The notes: generated by a model not told the origin, from the letters alone. 64,000 bases of DNA from Leptospira chreensis (GCF_016919165.1 NZ_JAFFPS010000027.1:1-64000), one strand, 5' to 3'. Positions 18,411 through 28,769 are shown, numbered from the stretch's first letter. Made by a program: numbers and translations.

Positions 18411-18794
18411 CTAATTTCCCTTGGTAACCGTGCAGAGTTTTGCGTAAATCCCGAGGAAATTGTAAGTTTCTAGCTCAATAGACGTAATTTCTTTGATGTT
18501 TCCGTTCTTTTGGGAGATTTCCACGGAAGCATCTCCCAGGGCCAGGAGCCCCAAGTAGGATTTAGCACAGGCGATCCCTTCTTTGGTCGCCGCAACGCCG
18601 GTCTCCATCATACTGATCCTTTGGTTTTCATAGAGTAGACCTTGGGTCCCATATCCAGAACTGGCGCAGGAAACGGATACTGTGAAGCAAGAAAGGAGAG
18701 CGAAAACTTGGGTCAGTCTTCCGCTAGTTTTATTTTTTAAGTTCCTTATCCAAGGTTTCCGAAAGTTTGTTTTGGAGAATGATGATGTCGTCAT
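18411..18794 (-). CDS. TRL-like family lipoprotein
   Basis: Up to 127 residues. After a signal region ending VSVSC comes the TRL pattern: ASSGYGTQGLLYENQ, CAKSYLGLLALGDASVEI, and a closing NFLGIYAKLC. The TRL family is named for a tRNA-associated locus; its function is unknown. The ATG lies inside the upstream coiled-coil gene and gives a long N-terminus before the hydrophobic segment, so the true start may be a non-ATG codon nearer the signal peptide. Confidence 0.75.
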   Translation of the reverse strand: MTTSSFSKTNFRKPWIRNLKNKTSGRLTQVFALLSCFTVSVSCASSGYGTQGLLYENQRISMMETGVAATKEGIACAKSYLGLLALGDASVEISQKNGNIKEITSIELETYNFLGIYAKLCTVTKGN

Positions 18795-18975
18795 AAAGTT
18801 TTTTTATCTGTTCTTCTTTCTTTCGAATTTTATCCGTAAGCGCATCTAATGATTTGTTAGATACATTGTTTTTTTTTGAATGGAATTCCTTCAATTTGGA
18901 ATCTATTTCTTCATAGATAAGTCCACTCTTTAGTTTCTTTGCAAATTCATTTAACGAGTCAATGTTCTGTTTCAT
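18730..18975 (-). CDS. Small coiled-coil protein
   Basis: 81 residues, rich in Lys, Glu, Leu and Ile, with heptad-like spacing (LNEFAKKLKSGLIYEEIDSKL; LTDKIRKKEEQIKKLYDDI). There is no signal sequence and no membrane segment, so it looks cytoplasmic. ATG at 18975 shares ATGA with the stop of the TRL-like gene upstream, which decides the start and indicates coupled translation. It is not assigned to a family. Confidence 0.65.
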   Translation of the reverse strand: MKQNIDSLNEFAKKLKSGLIYEEIDSKLKEFHSKKNNVSNKSLDALTDKIRKKEEQIKKLYDDIIILQNKLSETLDKELKK

Positions 18976-19289
18976 CGTCCGGTGACACGCAAACAAAGTT
19001 CTTGGAAAAAGAAGTATTGGTTTTTATAATAATGGTCTAGGCTGTGAATTTCTTTCGGCCGTGTGGCTCGAGGAACGTAATCCAAACTGGCACTGCCTAT
19101 ACTCACCAGTCCAAAATAATTAGATGTGCAAGATTCCACAAAGCTGTCGGAAGCTGAAGGCGGTTTTCCGGGGGAATACCAACCTTCTTGTCCTTTGTTT
19201 TGGAATAAGGTTACCGAAGGATTTCCTATTTGCACACTGAGGCAGTGAAAAATAAAAAACACCGATGGTAACAGTAAAAGATTTTTCAT
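18972..19289 (-). CDS. TRL-like lipoprotein, divergent member
   Basis: 105 residues. The signal sequence MKNLLLLPSVFFIFHC ends in a lipobox Cys16. It shares the TRL outline with its neighbour: an early aromatic/Gly segment, then SCTSNYFGLVSIGSASLDYV and a last YFFFQELC. The similarity is in the C-x(5)-GL-x(3)-G-x-AS spacing and the final LC rather than in overall identity. It is sandwiched between the barrel protein (3-base gap) and the coiled-coil gene (ATGA overlap). Confidence 0.65.
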   Translation of the reverse strand: MKNLLLLPSVFFIFHCLSVQIGNPSVTLFQNKGQEGWYSPGKPPSASDSFVESCTSNYFGLVSIGSASLDYVPRATRPKEIHSLDHYYKNQYFFFQELCLRVTGR

Positions 19290-19292
19290 ACA

Positions 19293-20108
19293 CTACTGGC
19301 TTGTATCAAAGAAATAGAAATAGGAAAAACGAATCCCTCGATCCATTGCATTGTCTGCTTTTGGCAAAACACCAAGTAGAACGGAAAAATTGAAACTACC
19401 GAAGTTCTCGGTGTTCATAGAGATACCGGGATAAAAATTAAAGTATCTTAGATTTTTATCAGCTACCTTATCTAATGGTTCTCTATATTCAAGTTCGGTA
19501 AAGATACGAACGGAATCAGCAATGGCAAAGGAGGGTGCAATTCCCACTTGGTAATATCGTTTGAACTCTTCCAAACTAGATTCTCTTCCGTGTCGGTTCG
19601 TTTCTGTTTGGAAACGAAACTCGGACATGATTTGAAAGAAACCGGATTTATAACCGAGTCCAAAGTTAGGGCGAATCAGATAAAAATCTGGGTTTTCCCG
19701 TTCTCGAAATTCTCCGTTTCTTTTTTTGTCATAGAGTCGAAGTCCCCCACCGATTAAAAATTGTGAAGATCCATTTTCAAAAACTTTTCCATACTTAACT
19801 CCGGCATTCCAACGATCCCAAGTGATTTCTTTTGATGAATCTGTTTGGGAATATTCGTTTCTACCAATGGAGGAAATGACAGAAAAGGATTCAGAAAATT
19901 TGTATTCTCCTTCAATGTTGATGTTTTTGTTAATTTCTTTGACATCGTTGTAGTTCTTATCCCAGTAACTAAGATTACCTCTGATTTTTGAATACACGGC
20001 CACCGGTTCCACTTGGAGAGGATGGGCAAAACCTTTATTGTTAGGTTGTGAATACAAAGATGCTGCTAAAGAAAGAAAAAAGAGAGAAATGATAATTATT
20101 TTTTTCAT
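19293..20108 (-). CDS. Outer-membrane beta-barrel protein
   Basis: 271 residues. A signal peptide (IIIISLFFLSLAASLYSQ) precedes alternating polar/aromatic strands (KIRGNLSYWDKNYND; INIEGEYKFSESFSVISSIG; IRFSYFYFFDTSQ at the end). Strand count suggests about 12. The family is not recognised; it resembles spirochaetal porin-like or MipA/OmpV-size barrels. AGGA lies eight bases before the ATG. It is in an operon with the SGNH lipoprotein upstream (2-base gap) and TRL genes downstream. Confidence 0.65.
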   Translation of the reverse strand: MKKIIIISLFFLSLAASLYSQPNNKGFAHPLQVEPVAVYSKIRGNLSYWDKNYNDVKEINKNINIEGEYKFSESFSVISSIGRNEYSQTDSSKEITWDRWNAGVKYGKVFENGSSQFLIGGGLRLYDKKRNGEFRERENPDFYLIRPNFGLGYKSGFFQIMSEFRFQTETNRHGRESSLEEFKRYYQVGIAPSFAIADSVRIFTELEYREPLDKVADKNLRYFNFYPGISMNTENFGSFNFSVLLGVLPKADNAMDRGIRFSYFYFFDTSQ

Positions 20109-20110
20109 AT

Positions 20111-20962
20111 TTAAAATCCTACATTGGTGATTGGATAAAGCAATCTGGCAAACTTTTCGGCAAGAAGTGTATATCCTAAGTTATTTGCATGAATACAATC
20201 TAACATAAATTCCGCGCGCGAATTGGGTTTTCCACCTAATGTGTTTCTTAGGTCCATATAGATGAAGGAAGGTTCTTCTCTTGTGATTTCCACAAGCAGA
20301 TTATTAAAAGCATCTAATTGTGTTGAAGTAAATACAGCGGCATCTGGAACAATCAAACCAATACGATCAAACTTAGTTTTACAACCTTCCTCAGAACCTG
20401 CGATCACAGCTGGCATGTAAGGATTTGGATAATCGTATCCATGAATGATCCATTTTATAGGAGCACCACCAAATCTTGCGATTTTGTAAGCGTTTCCTGT
20501 CACAATCATATGTTTGAGATTGGATTTGATTGTGGCAAACCGTTGGGCTTGGACTGCACTGACATTTCCAACATATTCGGGAAGATTTGCTTGGATATCA
20601 TTTCCACCTAAGGAAAGAATGATGACTTTCATATCAGCACCCCCTTGGTCAATGACTTGGAATTGAAGGCCTTGGCTGACTACTTGTTGTAAAGTTTTTC
20701 CGCCGAGTGTGGCTCCCACAAATTGATAATGAAATCTGTTTTCTAATTGGGGTCTGAGAGTTTCTACAAGTGGAAATCCAAGAAGGATATCTGTCCAACT
20801 ATCACCGATGATACCAGTTTTGGCAGGCGTTTCTCCATTGCAGATGGCATAGGTATTACAGAGAAAATGAGCTCCGATATCTTCTAAGTAATCCTTTTTG
20901 GTATCACAATGGATGAGGAATGTTAAGATTCCTAACAATACTGTGTATTTAATTTTTTTCAT
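20111..20962 (-). CDS. SGNH/GDSL hydrolase lipoprotein
   Basis: 283 residues. The signal sequence ends at LIHC19. SGNH blocks: block I IIGDSW (Ser55), block II Gly near VGATLGGKT, block III LGGND with Asn, and block V D-C-I-H in LDCIHANNLGY supplying the Asp-His pair. All four catalytic residues are present, so it is likely an active esterase or O-acetyl hydrolase anchored in a membrane and facing the periplasm or outside. It overlaps the symporter gene by 14 bases. Confidence 0.85.
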   Translation of the reverse strand: MKKIKYTVLLGILTFLIHCDTKKDYLEDIGAHFLCNTYAICNGETPAKTGIIGDSWTDILLGFPLVETLRPQLENRFHYQFVGATLGGKTLQQVVSQGLQFQVIDQGGADMKVIILSLGGNDIQANLPEYVGNVSAVQAQRFATIKSNLKHMIVTGNAYKIARFGGAPIKWIIHGYDYPNPYMPAVIAGSEEGCKTKFDRIGLIVPDAAVFTSTQLDAFNNLLVEITREEPSFIYMDLRNTLGGKPNSRAEFMLDCIHANNLGYTLLAEKFARLLYPITNVGF

Positions 20963-22220
20963 TGGTTTTTGTTTCCTTCCAGATGTGGTCCATGATAAAT
21001 GCGCAAGATATATCGCCGGTCAGATTTACTGAAGTTCTACACATATCTAAAAAGCGGTCAACCCCAAAAAGGATAGTGATCCCTTCGATGGGAATATGAA
21101 AGGTATAAAGGATAGAAGCAAGAATCACAAGTCCCACTCCCGGTGTTGCTGCTGTTCCAATAGAAGCTGCTGTGACAGTTCCAACTAACAAAAACAAGTC
21201 TAGGGCAGAAAGATCTACTTGGTATACTTGGCTTAGGAAAACAGTGGCTACAGCTTGGTACAAAGCGGTTCCGTCCATATTGACGGTAGCACCGAGAGGA
21301 AGAACAAAATCAGCGACTGTTTCTTTTAGTTTTAATTTTTCTTTGGCGAGTTTTAAGGAAAAGGGAAGGACGGAACTAGAACTGGATGTGGAAAAACCAA
21401 GGAGAGGGATTTCACGAACTTCGTTCAGAAAGCGAAGGGGATTTTTTCCTGTAAAGATCAGGATCAAGATACAATAAAAAACAAGGATACAAAAAAGTCC
21501 AAAGAGAACGGTTCCGATGTAAGATACAAGACCGAATAACAAAGAAAAGCCGATCTGAACCATGGCATAACTCATGAGTCCGAGTACGGCAAACGGAGCC
21601 AATTTCATTGCGGCCGCTACAACCCAAAGACAGAAACTTTCTAAGGAATGGCAAAATGCTTTTAAGGCAGTGCCTGATTCTTTGGAAGTCAGAAAAAAAA
21701 TACCGAGAATCATCCCAAAAAAAACAATCGATAACATTTGTTGTTTGGACCAAACATTCACTAGATTTTTGGGAATGATATTGGCTATAATTTCGGGAAT
21801 TGGTTCTTCATTTTCAGATAACTTGGCATCGGGGATGTTTGCATTTTTTTCTATAGTTTGGTTTTGGATATGGTTTCCCGGTTTGATGATGAGTGTGAGG
21901 GAAATTCCAATGCTTACCGAAATGACTGTGGTAAAAATAAAATAGAAAAGGGTTTTGCTTCCTAAACTCCAGAGATCGTTTAAGTTTCGCAAACTAGAAA
22001 CACCAAGAGCGATGGAGACTATGACTAAGGGAATCATAATCATTTGGAGCAGGTTTAAAAAAATATCACCAGGAAGTTTCATCCAAGGTAGGTATGGTTT
22101 TAAGGAAAGTGAGGATACAAATCCTGTTTCTGGATTTAATAGAATCCCGAAAAACAAACCTAACAATAAAGATACGAGGATTTGAATCCAAAATGCAATT
22201 TTGGGAAAGAACATTTCCAA
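20949..22220 (-). CDS. Dicarboxylate/amino acid:cation symporter (DAACS)
   Basis: 423 residues. Family signatures: the serine-rich stretch STSSSSSVLPFSL in hairpin HP1, LPLGATVNMDGTALYQAVATVFLSQ in TM7 (NMDGT motif), and ATPGVG in HP2. Eight helices are visible. It is a Na+- or H+-driven importer of glutamate, aspartate or C4-dicarboxylates. A loop rich in Asn/Glu near residues 110-140 is longer than in GltP. The start is TTG at 22220 or ATG at 22214; neither has a strong ribosome site. It heads the cluster continuing through 17967. Confidence 0.9.
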   Translation of the reverse strand: MEMFFPKIAFWIQILVSLLLGLFFGILLNPETGFVSSLSLKPYLPWMKLPGDIFLNLLQMIMIPLVIVSIALGVSSLRNLNDLWSLGSKTLFYFIFTTVISVSIGISLTLIIKPGNHIQNQTIEKNANIPDAKLSENEEPIPEIIANIIPKNLVNVWSKQQMLSIVFFGMILGIFFLTSKESGTALKAFCHSLESFCLWVVAAAMKLAPFAVLGLMSYAMVQIGFSLLFGLVSYIGTVLFGLFCILVFYCILILIFTGKNPLRFLNEVREIPLLGFSTSSSSSVLPFSLKLAKEKLKLKETVADFVLPLGATVNMDGTALYQAVATVFLSQVYQVDLSALDLFLLVGTVTAASIGTAATPGVGLVILASILYTFHIPIEGITILFGVDRFLDMCRTSVNLTGDISCAFIMDHIWKETKTNEKN

Positions 22221-22253
22221 AGTCTATTCTTTGGAAATTTAATGTAAATGAAT

Positions 22254-25097
22254 TTAAATACTGATGTAAGTTTGGAAGAGGCGAATTCTATGAAAAATAG
22301 TAGCACCGTTTTTGATTTTGCGTATTTCTACCGTGTATTCGTCTTTGGCACGTTGGATTTCTTTCATGGTTTTGTGAAGGACTGCTTTTTTTTCAGGACG
22401 ATTGTCCCATTTGTAAGCGGCTTCTTGTCGCATTAATTTTTCTTCCAATTGACGGATGGTTTTTTGGTGTGAAAGTTCCACTTTGTATTCTTCTTTTTGA
22501 AAGATAGACAAAGTTTCTTTTCTTAGGATTTCTTTTTTGATTTCTGTTTCTGATTCAACAATCGGATAACAATGAATCAATGCTTCTTCAAGTTTTGAGA
22601 GAGGGATTTCCTTTTCCGGAACGTAGGTTTTTCCTTCTGTCCACTCGCTAGGTTTTTCTGTATGGACTATGGATTTCTTTTTCTTTAGATCAAACTCTAC
22701 AAAGAAAAGATCTTTTCGTTTGAGAGAAAAATCAAACTCCACTTGGAAGACAAATAAGATCTTTTGTCCTAAATCTTTGGAGAGTAGATACTTTTTTTTA
22801 CGACCCACGTCACTTTGCGTGAGAAGTTCTGTTACCTTTTCTACAAAAGGATGTCCGAAAGCTAAAAATTCTAGAGAGTCATTGGTTAAGGCAAGATCAG
22901 AATCGAAGGTTGCTTTTTTAACCTTCCCGTCTGTATTTTTGTATTCGTAAGAGCCTTTGCTAATGGGTGTAAGAGTTCCAGGCAGTAGATTTTGGAAGAA
23001 CTTCGAACCTTGGGCTACGACTTCTTCTAAATGGCTATTGTTCCATTCTCTTTCTTCCAGAGTATGATCGTAATAGTCTTTTAAATTAAAATCTAATACT
23101 TTGGGAGTGACCAGTGCATTGAGTTTTTCAAATCCTTTCTGGGCCACTTGGATGCGAAGATCAAATTCTGTTTCTAATTCTTCTTTGGTTTTGGTTCCCG
23201 TCACGAATTTCATAAGACTGGAGTTGAAATCAAGTTCCTCTTCAATGGTTCCGAGAAGGTCATCGGAGGCTCCGATGGATTCTTCAAACAAACGGATTTT
23301 GTTCGTAAGCACTTCTAAAATTCTTTCAGCCACAGTGTCTTTGGATGCAAAGTTAAATATATACACATTATCTTTTTGTCCAAAACGATGGATCCTTCCA
23401 ATTCGTTGTTCGATCTTTAGTGGGCTCCAAGGTAAGTCATAATTAAATAGAATGTTAGCAAATTGTAAGTTACGACCTTCCCCACCCGCTTCTGTACAAA
23501 TTAAGATTTCGAAGTCTTCTTTGAATTTTTGAATGGCGACTTCTTTTTCATCCATGCTGAGGGAACCATGGAATGGAGATACTTTGAAGTCTGGTTCTAA
23601 TACCGATTGTAAGTGGTCTTGTGTTGTTCTAAACTGCGTGAAGATAATAAACTTCTTATGGCCTTCTTTTTTTAGGCGATAGAGTGTTTCTTTTAGTTTT
23701 AAAGTTTTTTTATCTTCTTTGATTTGTTTTCCCAAATGGATGAGTCGGTTCAAAGTGAAAAGCTCACGTTTGATCCTTTGGAAACTAGACATTTCTTCAT
23801 CTTCTAATTCGGTAATGAATTCTTCGACACCTTCCGTTTCATCCAAATCCCAATCGTCTAGAGTGGTTTCGTGTTCTTTCATGTAGTGGAATTTAGATTC
23901 CAACATAAATTTACGTTTTTGTAAGGCAGAAAGAAGAGCAATGACAGAGGAATCGAGTAATTTCTGAAACACCACCATCACAAAACCTATGGCACGGTTT
24001 TTAGTTCCCATTGCCATATTGTATTCTCGTTTTACATAGTCCGTAGTTTCATCATAAAACGCACGTTCGATGGGAGAGAGGTCAATCCGAACTGTTTTAG
24101 CAAATCGTTTGGTAAATCCACCGACTTCTACCTTCCGGCGGCGAAGTAATACTTTGGATATTTTTTCCTTTAAGTCACCCTTCTGACCTACAACATAATC
24201 GTTCACAAAAGTATGGTACGGCCCAAGGATATTCGGATCGACTAAGTGTAAGAGATAAAATAGCTCTTCTAGTTTCCCACGGAATGGTGTGGCTGTGAGA
24301 AGAAGAAGGCATTCGGTTTTCCGTGCAATTTTTTCGGCAAATAAATACCCACGAGTGATTTTAGAATAATCACGTCTGAGCCTATGGGCTTCATCAAATA
24401 CGACAATGTCCCATTTCGTTCCCAAAATTTCTTCTGCATACTTTGGGTTTTTAATGAAATCAATAGAAGTGATGATTTTGTTAAAGTTTCGCCAATGATC
24501 CGGGCCGTTTGTGATGAAGTTTCTTCTACGAACGATAGCAAATTCTTCGTTGAATTTGTTTTTCATCTCTTGTTGCCATTGAACAAGAAGAGGAGAAGGT
24601 GCGACTACTAGGACTTTTTTGAGTCCCCGGCGAAACATAAGTTCTTTAATCGCAAGCCCTGCTTCGATGGTTTTTCCAAGGCCTACTTCATCGGCCAGGA
24701 TAAACCTTGGTTTTAAACTATTGGCTACAATGAAAGTGCACTCGATCTGGTGAGGAAGGAGACGAGTTCTGGAATTAGAAAGAGAAGATAGTTTATTAAA
24801 ATTATAAGTGAGTTTGAGTTGGCTTGCCGCAAGGGATAAGTCCATTGCTTTGGGAAATTCCTCCCAGTTACGTAGCGATTCAGGGTATTGATTTAAAAAT
24901 TGTAACTGTTTGTTGGATTTATTAACCGTTCGAAAAATTTCTTTGGATTCAAAGAACAATTCAACGGAAGTAGCGGTCTCCTTTGTGACTTTTGCTAGAC
25001 CTAACTCCGGTTCATCGATGAGAAATCCATACTCATTTGTTTGTTTTGGTTCAACCGTTGTTTCAAAATCTAAACTTAACTGAGTAGGGATGTCCAT
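22254..25097 (-). CDS. SNF2/RapA-type DEAD-like helicase
   Basis: About 947 residues. Helicase motifs: [13 protein letters not shown] (residues ~136-147), II DEAH in [23 protein letters not shown], then in the C-terminal lobe [23 protein letters not shown] and [23 protein letters not shown]. The 'RIHRFGQ' signature places it with HepA/RapA and other double-stranded DNA translocases that remodel protein-DNA complexes. The C-terminal ~350 residues are Lys/Glu rich. ATG at 25097 is chosen: AAAGGAG lies five bases upstream and the ATG overlaps the queE stop. Confidence 0.9.
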   Translation of the reverse strand: MDIPTQLSLDFETTVEPKQTNEYGFLIDEPELGLAKVTKETATSVELFFESKEIFRTVNKSNKQLQFLNQYPESLRNWEEFPKAMDLSLAASQLKLTYNFNKLSSLSNSRTRLLPHQIECTFIVANSLKPRFILADEVGLGKTIEAGLAIKELMFRRGLKKVLVVAPSPLLVQWQQEMKNKFNEEFAIVRRRNFITNGPDHWRNFNKIITSIDFIKNPKYAEEILGTKWDIVVFDEAHRLRRDYSKITRGYLFAEKIARKTECLLLLTATPFRGKLEELFYLLHLVDPNILGPYHTFVNDYVVGQKGDLKEKISKVLLRRRKVEVGGFTKRFAKTVRIDLSPIERAFYDETTDYVKREYNMAMGTKNRAIGFVMVVFQKLLDSSVIALLSALQKRKFMLESKFHYMKEHETTLDDWDLDETEGVEEFITELEDEEMSSFQRIKRELFTLNRLIHLGKQIKEDKKTLKLKETLYRLKKEGHKKFIIFTQFRTTQDHLQSVLEPDFKVSPFHGSLSMDEKEVAIQKFKEDFEILICTEAGGEGRNLQFANILFNYDLPWSPLKIEQRIGRIHRFGQKDNVYIFNFASKDTVAERILEVLTNKIRLFEESIGASDDLLGTIEEELDFNSSLMKFVTGTKTKEELETEFDLRIQVAQKGFEKLNALVTPKVLDFNLKDYYDHTLEEREWNNSHLEEVVAQGSKFFQNLLPGTLTPISKGSYEYKNTDGKVKKATFDSDLALTNDSLEFLAFGHPFVEKVTELLTQSDVGRKKKYLLSKDLGQKILFVFQVEFDFSLKRKDLFFVEFDLKKKKSIVHTEKPSEWTEGKTYVPEKEIPLSKLEEALIHCYPIVESETEIKKEILRKETLSIFQKEEYKVELSHQKTIRQLEEKLMRQEAAYKWDNRPEKKAVLHKTMKEIQRAKDEYTVEIRKIKNGATIFHRIRLFQTYISI

Positions 25098-25807
25098 CAA
25101 ACTCCTTTCTGATTTCCCCAAAGCACTTTGTGAATTTGAAGCGACAAACGACACTTAGGTGGGTTGTCTACTTTGATCCATTCGACTAGTTCTTTGGCAT
25201 CCACTTCACCGTGGACTGGCGAATACAATATATTTGTCTGTATTTTTTGTTCGCGAATGACTTCGATACTTCTATCAAAGTCGATTCTATCTCGCACAAC
25301 GAACTTGATTTCGTCAAGTGAATTATGTCTCTTTTCTAAGATCCGGAAATTTTCCTGATCCATGCGGTCTTCCATCCCGGAGCCCGGTAATTTGTAGTCC
25401 ATAGTGAAAATAAAAAAAGAATCTTCGGTGATTCGTTCGCTTCCATTGGTTTCTACACGGGAAGCTGGGTAGGGTAAATCACGACTGGCGCGGTGGTTGT
25501 AGATGCGTTCGGCAAGGGCCGTGGATAGATCGCGGTTTTTTCCTTCTAAGGGTTCGCCACCAGTTAATAATACTTGGTAGCCGTGGTGTGCATCCAGTGC
25601 CTCTAATTCATTCCATACGGTATCCAGAGATTTTTCTTCCCCTTGGTTGGGTCCAAGTGCATAAGCTGTGTCACACCATAACGCTCTTGTTTCCGTTTTG
25701 CCACAACGTAAGGAACATCCAGCAAATCGAATGAAGACAGTTGGGATTCCTTGCGAAATTCCTTCGCCAGAAATGGATGAATAGACTTCGTGAATTTTTC
25801 CAAACAT
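25097..25807 (-). CDS. queE: 7-carboxy-7-deazaguanine synthase (radical SAM), atypical cysteine spacing
   Basis: 236 residues. N-terminal [24 protein letters not shown] is diagnostic for QueE, followed by cysteines C31, C35 and C45 (C-x3-C-x9-C), then [16 protein letters not shown] and [11 protein letters not shown]. QueE makes the deazaguanine ring of queuosine. The standard radical SAM motif is C-x3-C-x2-C, so about seven residues are inserted between the second and third Cys. FolE, which starts the same pathway, is encoded at 11845. Its stop overlaps the helicase start. Confidence 0.88.
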   Translation of the reverse strand: MFGKIHEVYSSISGEGISQGIPTVFIRFAGCSLRCGKTETRALWCDTAYALGPNQGEEKSLDTVWNELEALDAHHGYQVLLTGGEPLEGKNRDLSTALAERIYNHRASRDLPYPASRVETNGSERITEDSFFIFTMDYKLPGSGMEDRMDQENFRILEKRHNSLDEIKFVVRDRIDFDRSIEVIREQKIQTNILYSPVHGEVDAKELVEWIKVDNPPKCRLSLQIHKVLWGNQKGV

Positions 25808-25883
25808 TGTGTGATTCTCTCTATGTCAGAATACTTTAAATTGTTCTTGCGAAAACATTAATTCAGAATTTGCTTTTAGGGTC

Positions 25884-27530
25884 ATGTTCGTAGACGCTAA
25901 ATTGGAATATCCACTGATAAAGGAAAAAGAGGTACAAGAAAACCATCTTTTGCTTCGATTCCGAACTCCTGCCAATCCCAAAATCGATGAACGGAAACCT
26001 TTGGTTATTGGTCTTGCCGTGGATAAAAGTTGGTCTATGAAGGGTGAAAAAATGGAATCAGTGATTGATGCCTCTTGTGCCCTGGTCAACTGGCTCACAA
26101 GAAATGATGCTGTGACTATCATTGCTTATTCTGCTGATGTTCAAATCATCCAACCCGTAACTCACCTAACAGAAAAAGTTTCTGTTACCGACAAAATTAG
26201 AAACATCCAAGTCGCCACTTCCACTAACTTGAGTGGTGGGTGGTTGTCAGCTTTGAAGAGTTTGTCTCAATCCAAAATTGCCAATGCATACAAACGCGTT
26301 TTGTTACTTACGGACGGAAATCCTACTTCAGGAATTAAGGAAAAAGAAGCACTGGTTAAAATTGCTTCTGATCATTTGGCAATGGGGATCTCCACCACAA
26401 CGATTGGAGTGGGAAACGATTTTAATGAAGAGATGTTAGTGGATATCGCCAAGGCCGGTGGTGGCAATTTTCATTATATCGATAATCCAGAAAAGGCATC
26501 CGATATTTTCTTCGAAGAATTTGGAGATATTGGAGCTTTATACGCGCAGGCCATCGATGTGGAATTACAACTAGCTCCGGGTGTTCGACTGAAACAAGTT
26601 TTGTCTGAAACCTCTCACCAAATTTTGGAAGAATTTGATGAGTTTTTAGGAGATTCTAAAACCATATCCAGACAAAAAATCAATCTCCAGTTAGGTGACC
26701 TTAGAGCCGACGACATTCGGAATTTAGTGTTACGACTCGAAATTGATGACCGAGTGAACCAAATCGAATCTCCGTTTTGCGAAGTGAATGTTTCGTATTA
26801 CAATCTATTACAACAGAATGTTTTAGAATCGGTTAAAGATTCCTTTCAGTTTCCCAGAGGAAACAACCGCGGAAAACAAGATCCCGACGTACTAGTAGAA
26901 ATTTTGATCGCCAATGCAACTCTTGGAATCAAAGAAATTACCGATTTGATCCGACGGGAACATGTAGAAGATGCCAAAGCATTATTATTTGGACTGATTC
27001 AGGATATAAAAACCAACTTACATTTTGCTCCGAATGCACTGGGTTCTGTACTCAATCGTTTACAAGTTTTGGAAACAAAAATTACAACCAAATCGGATGA
27101 TTTAAAGAAACATCTATTTGTGAATTCACAAATGATGCTAAAAGGCCCAGAAAAACTAGATTTAAAAGATGTAGTCCTTCATAACGAAATCTTTGAATAC
27201 CGGACTGTGGGTGATATTGATTTGTATAAATGCCCTGAAATCAAACTTCTGATTGAACAAAAGATGCAAGAAGGATTTCGGTATGTGGTTTTTGATTTTG
27301 CCAATACTTCGCATATTGATTCTTCTGCGATTGGGATGGTGATTCAAATTGTGGGTTGGTTACGGCGGCGCGGGGGAGAACTTGTGGTTGCCAACATTCA
27401 TGATTCGGTAAAAAAGATTTTTGAAATCACTAGGTTGTACAACCACATTCGTGTGGCAGAGACACTTCCCTCTGCCCAAGAAATGTTACTGAGAATTATA
27501 TATGCAAACGAAGGAGATAAAAACCATTAG
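25884..27530 (+). CDS. VWA domain-STAS domain fusion protein
   Basis: 548 residues, no signal peptide, so cytoplasmic. Residues ~38-215 form a von Willebrand A domain with an intact MIDAS start (D47-K-S-W-S), a later T in STNLSGG and D in LLTDGNPT. Residues ~216-330 are the beta-rich region usual after VWA in YfbK-like proteins. Residues ~335-425 are helical. Residues ~440-545 are a STAS/anti-anti-sigma domain with HID-S480-S-AIGM, where Ser is the phosphorylation position, and GGELVVANI. This suggests a partner-switching protein that also binds a target through the metal site. It is monocistronic and divergent from queE. Confidence 0.85.
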   Translation: MFVDAKLEYPLIKEKEVQENHLLLRFRTPANPKIDERKPLVIGLAVDKSWSMKGEKMESVIDASCALVNWLTRNDAVTIIAYSADVQIIQPVTHLTEKVSVTDKIRNIQVATSTNLSGGWLSALKSLSQSKIANAYKRVLLLTDGNPTSGIKEKEALVKIASDHLAMGISTTTIGVGNDFNEEMLVDIAKAGGGNFHYIDNPEKASDIFFEEFGDIGALYAQAIDVELQLAPGVRLKQVLSETSHQILEEFDEFLGDSKTISRQKINLQLGDLRADDIRNLVLRLEIDDRVNQIESPFCEVNVSYYNLLQQNVLESVKDSFQFPRGNNRGKQDPDVLVEILIANATLGIKEITDLIRREHVEDAKALLFGLIQDIKTNLHFAPNALGSVLNRLQVLETKITTKSDDLKKHLFVNSQMMLKGPEKLDLKDVVLHNEIFEYRTVGDIDLYKCPEIKLLIEQKMQEGFRYVVFDFANTSHIDSSAIGMVIQIVGWLRRRGGELVVANIHDSVKKIFEITRLYNHIRVAETLPSAQEMLLRIIYANEGDKNH

Positions 27531-27535
27531 TTGGT

Positions 27536-27757
27536 TTAAGCCAACCAACGTTCTGCTTCTTCAATTGCTTCTTTCAAGTCACCAACTAAAGCAGGCGCAA
27601 TGGCGATCCCTTTCTGAGTCGGTTTCAATTCCCCATTCGGATCGGTATACCAAACTCGAATGTTAAAAAAAGTTTGGCCTTTGTATTCGGAGATCTCCAC
27701 GCGGATGACTTCTCCTCGACCTTTGTCAATGTCTCGAATGATTCCTGTTTTTGCCAT
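27536..27757 (-). CDS. PC4/p15-like ssDNA-binding transcriptional coactivator
   Basis: 73 residues matching the PC4 C-terminal domain: [51 protein letters not shown]. The [11 protein letters not shown] strand and KGIA turn are the family signature. Bacterial homologues bind single-stranded DNA and may act in transcription or repair. It lies one base after the FNR gene on the same strand, so it is co-transcribed. Confidence 0.88.
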   Translation of the reverse strand: MAKTGIIRDIDKGRGEVIRVEISEYKGQTFFNIRVWYTDPNGELKPTQKGIAIAPALVGDLKEAIEEAERWLA

Positions 27758-27758
27758 G

Positions 27759-28682
27759 TTAGTACGTCTCTACAAAAAGTTGTTCTTTTTCCTCTAGATG
27801 TTTTTTGAATTCATCATACGAAAGATCAGTTCCGCAAGCAGACATGATTTCTTGTATCACTCCTTTTTCCATTCCCTTTGGGCCGCCACAAATATAAAAC
27901 TTACCGTTTCCATTGACAGCATTTTTAATTGCTTCGGCATTTTCTTTTGCACGGTGTGTGATGTACATTTTCCCACCATCAAATGAGTTTTTTTCCTCTC
28001 GGCTAATGGCTGTTATGAAGTGAAAATTGGAATGAGATTTTGCTATGTCTTCAAAATAATCACGTAAGACGATTTCATCGGAATAGGGAGCTCCGTAAAG
28101 CAACCAAACATTTCCTTGGAAAGAGATGAGTTTTTGGACAAGGAGTTCTTCCACCATTCCAAAATAAGGGCTGATTCCTGTTCCTGTGGCAAAAAAGAAG
28201 ATATCACCAGAAAAATCGGCTTGGGGTAGAAGGAATTTTTTACCTGCAGGTCCAGTCATTGTCACCGTATCGCCGGGTTTCAAATCACAAAGATAATTGG
28301 AACAAACGCCTTTATGGACTAGATTTCCAGTTTCATCATACACATCGTCTCTTTTGACAACAAATTCAATATTGTCCTTGGTTTGGCCAAAACTGAACGA
28401 CGGTGAGGCGATGGAATACAAACGGATGGTATACGACGGGTCAGACGATCCCTTCGCCTGTTTTTCTGGATCGACCCCAGGAGGGATGATTCCTGCACTT
28501 TGACCGATCATATAGGGATAGGTATTGTGGTCGATGGCGATGGTGATTCGATGCACTGCCGAATCTCCTTCGTTTGTTGGACGTTTTCCCTTACCTGGTT
28601 CGGGAGTCAAACGGGTGTTTGCCAGAACCTGCGCTAAAATGGGATTGGATTTCTTAAACAGATTGATTTGAGGGGTAAGCAA
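27759..28682 (-). CDS. Ferredoxin-NADP+ reductase, plastid type
   Basis: 307 residues. FAD-binding motif [31 protein letters not shown], then NADP-binding [26 protein letters not shown] and the terminal EQLFVETY with an aromatic C-terminus that stacks on the flavin. It moves electrons between NADPH and ferredoxin. Leptospira is known to carry this plant-like FNR class. The start is TTG with AGAGGA six bases upstream. It is followed by the PC4-like gene. Confidence 0.93.
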   Translation of the reverse strand: MLTPQINLFKKSNPILAQVLANTRLTPEPGKGKRPTNEGDSAVHRITIAIDHNTYPYMIGQSAGIIPPGVDPEKQAKGSSDPSYTIRLYSIASPSFSFGQTKDNIEFVVKRDDVYDETGNLVHKGVCSNYLCDLKPGDTVTMTGPAGKKFLLPQADFSGDIFFFATGTGISPYFGMVEELLVQKLISFQGNVWLLYGAPYSDEIVLRDYFEDIAKSHSNFHFITAISREEKNSFDGGKMYITHRAKENAEAIKNAVNGNGKFYICGGPKGMEKGVIQEIMSACGTDLSYDEFKKHLEEKEQLFVETY

Positions 28683-28769
28683 AGTCGTCCTCTTAACGGG
28701 TGGTTTTTGGTCAAGTTTGGCACTCGGATGGTTCGGGAAAAGGAGAAGTTGGAGTTTTCATTTTTCCTC

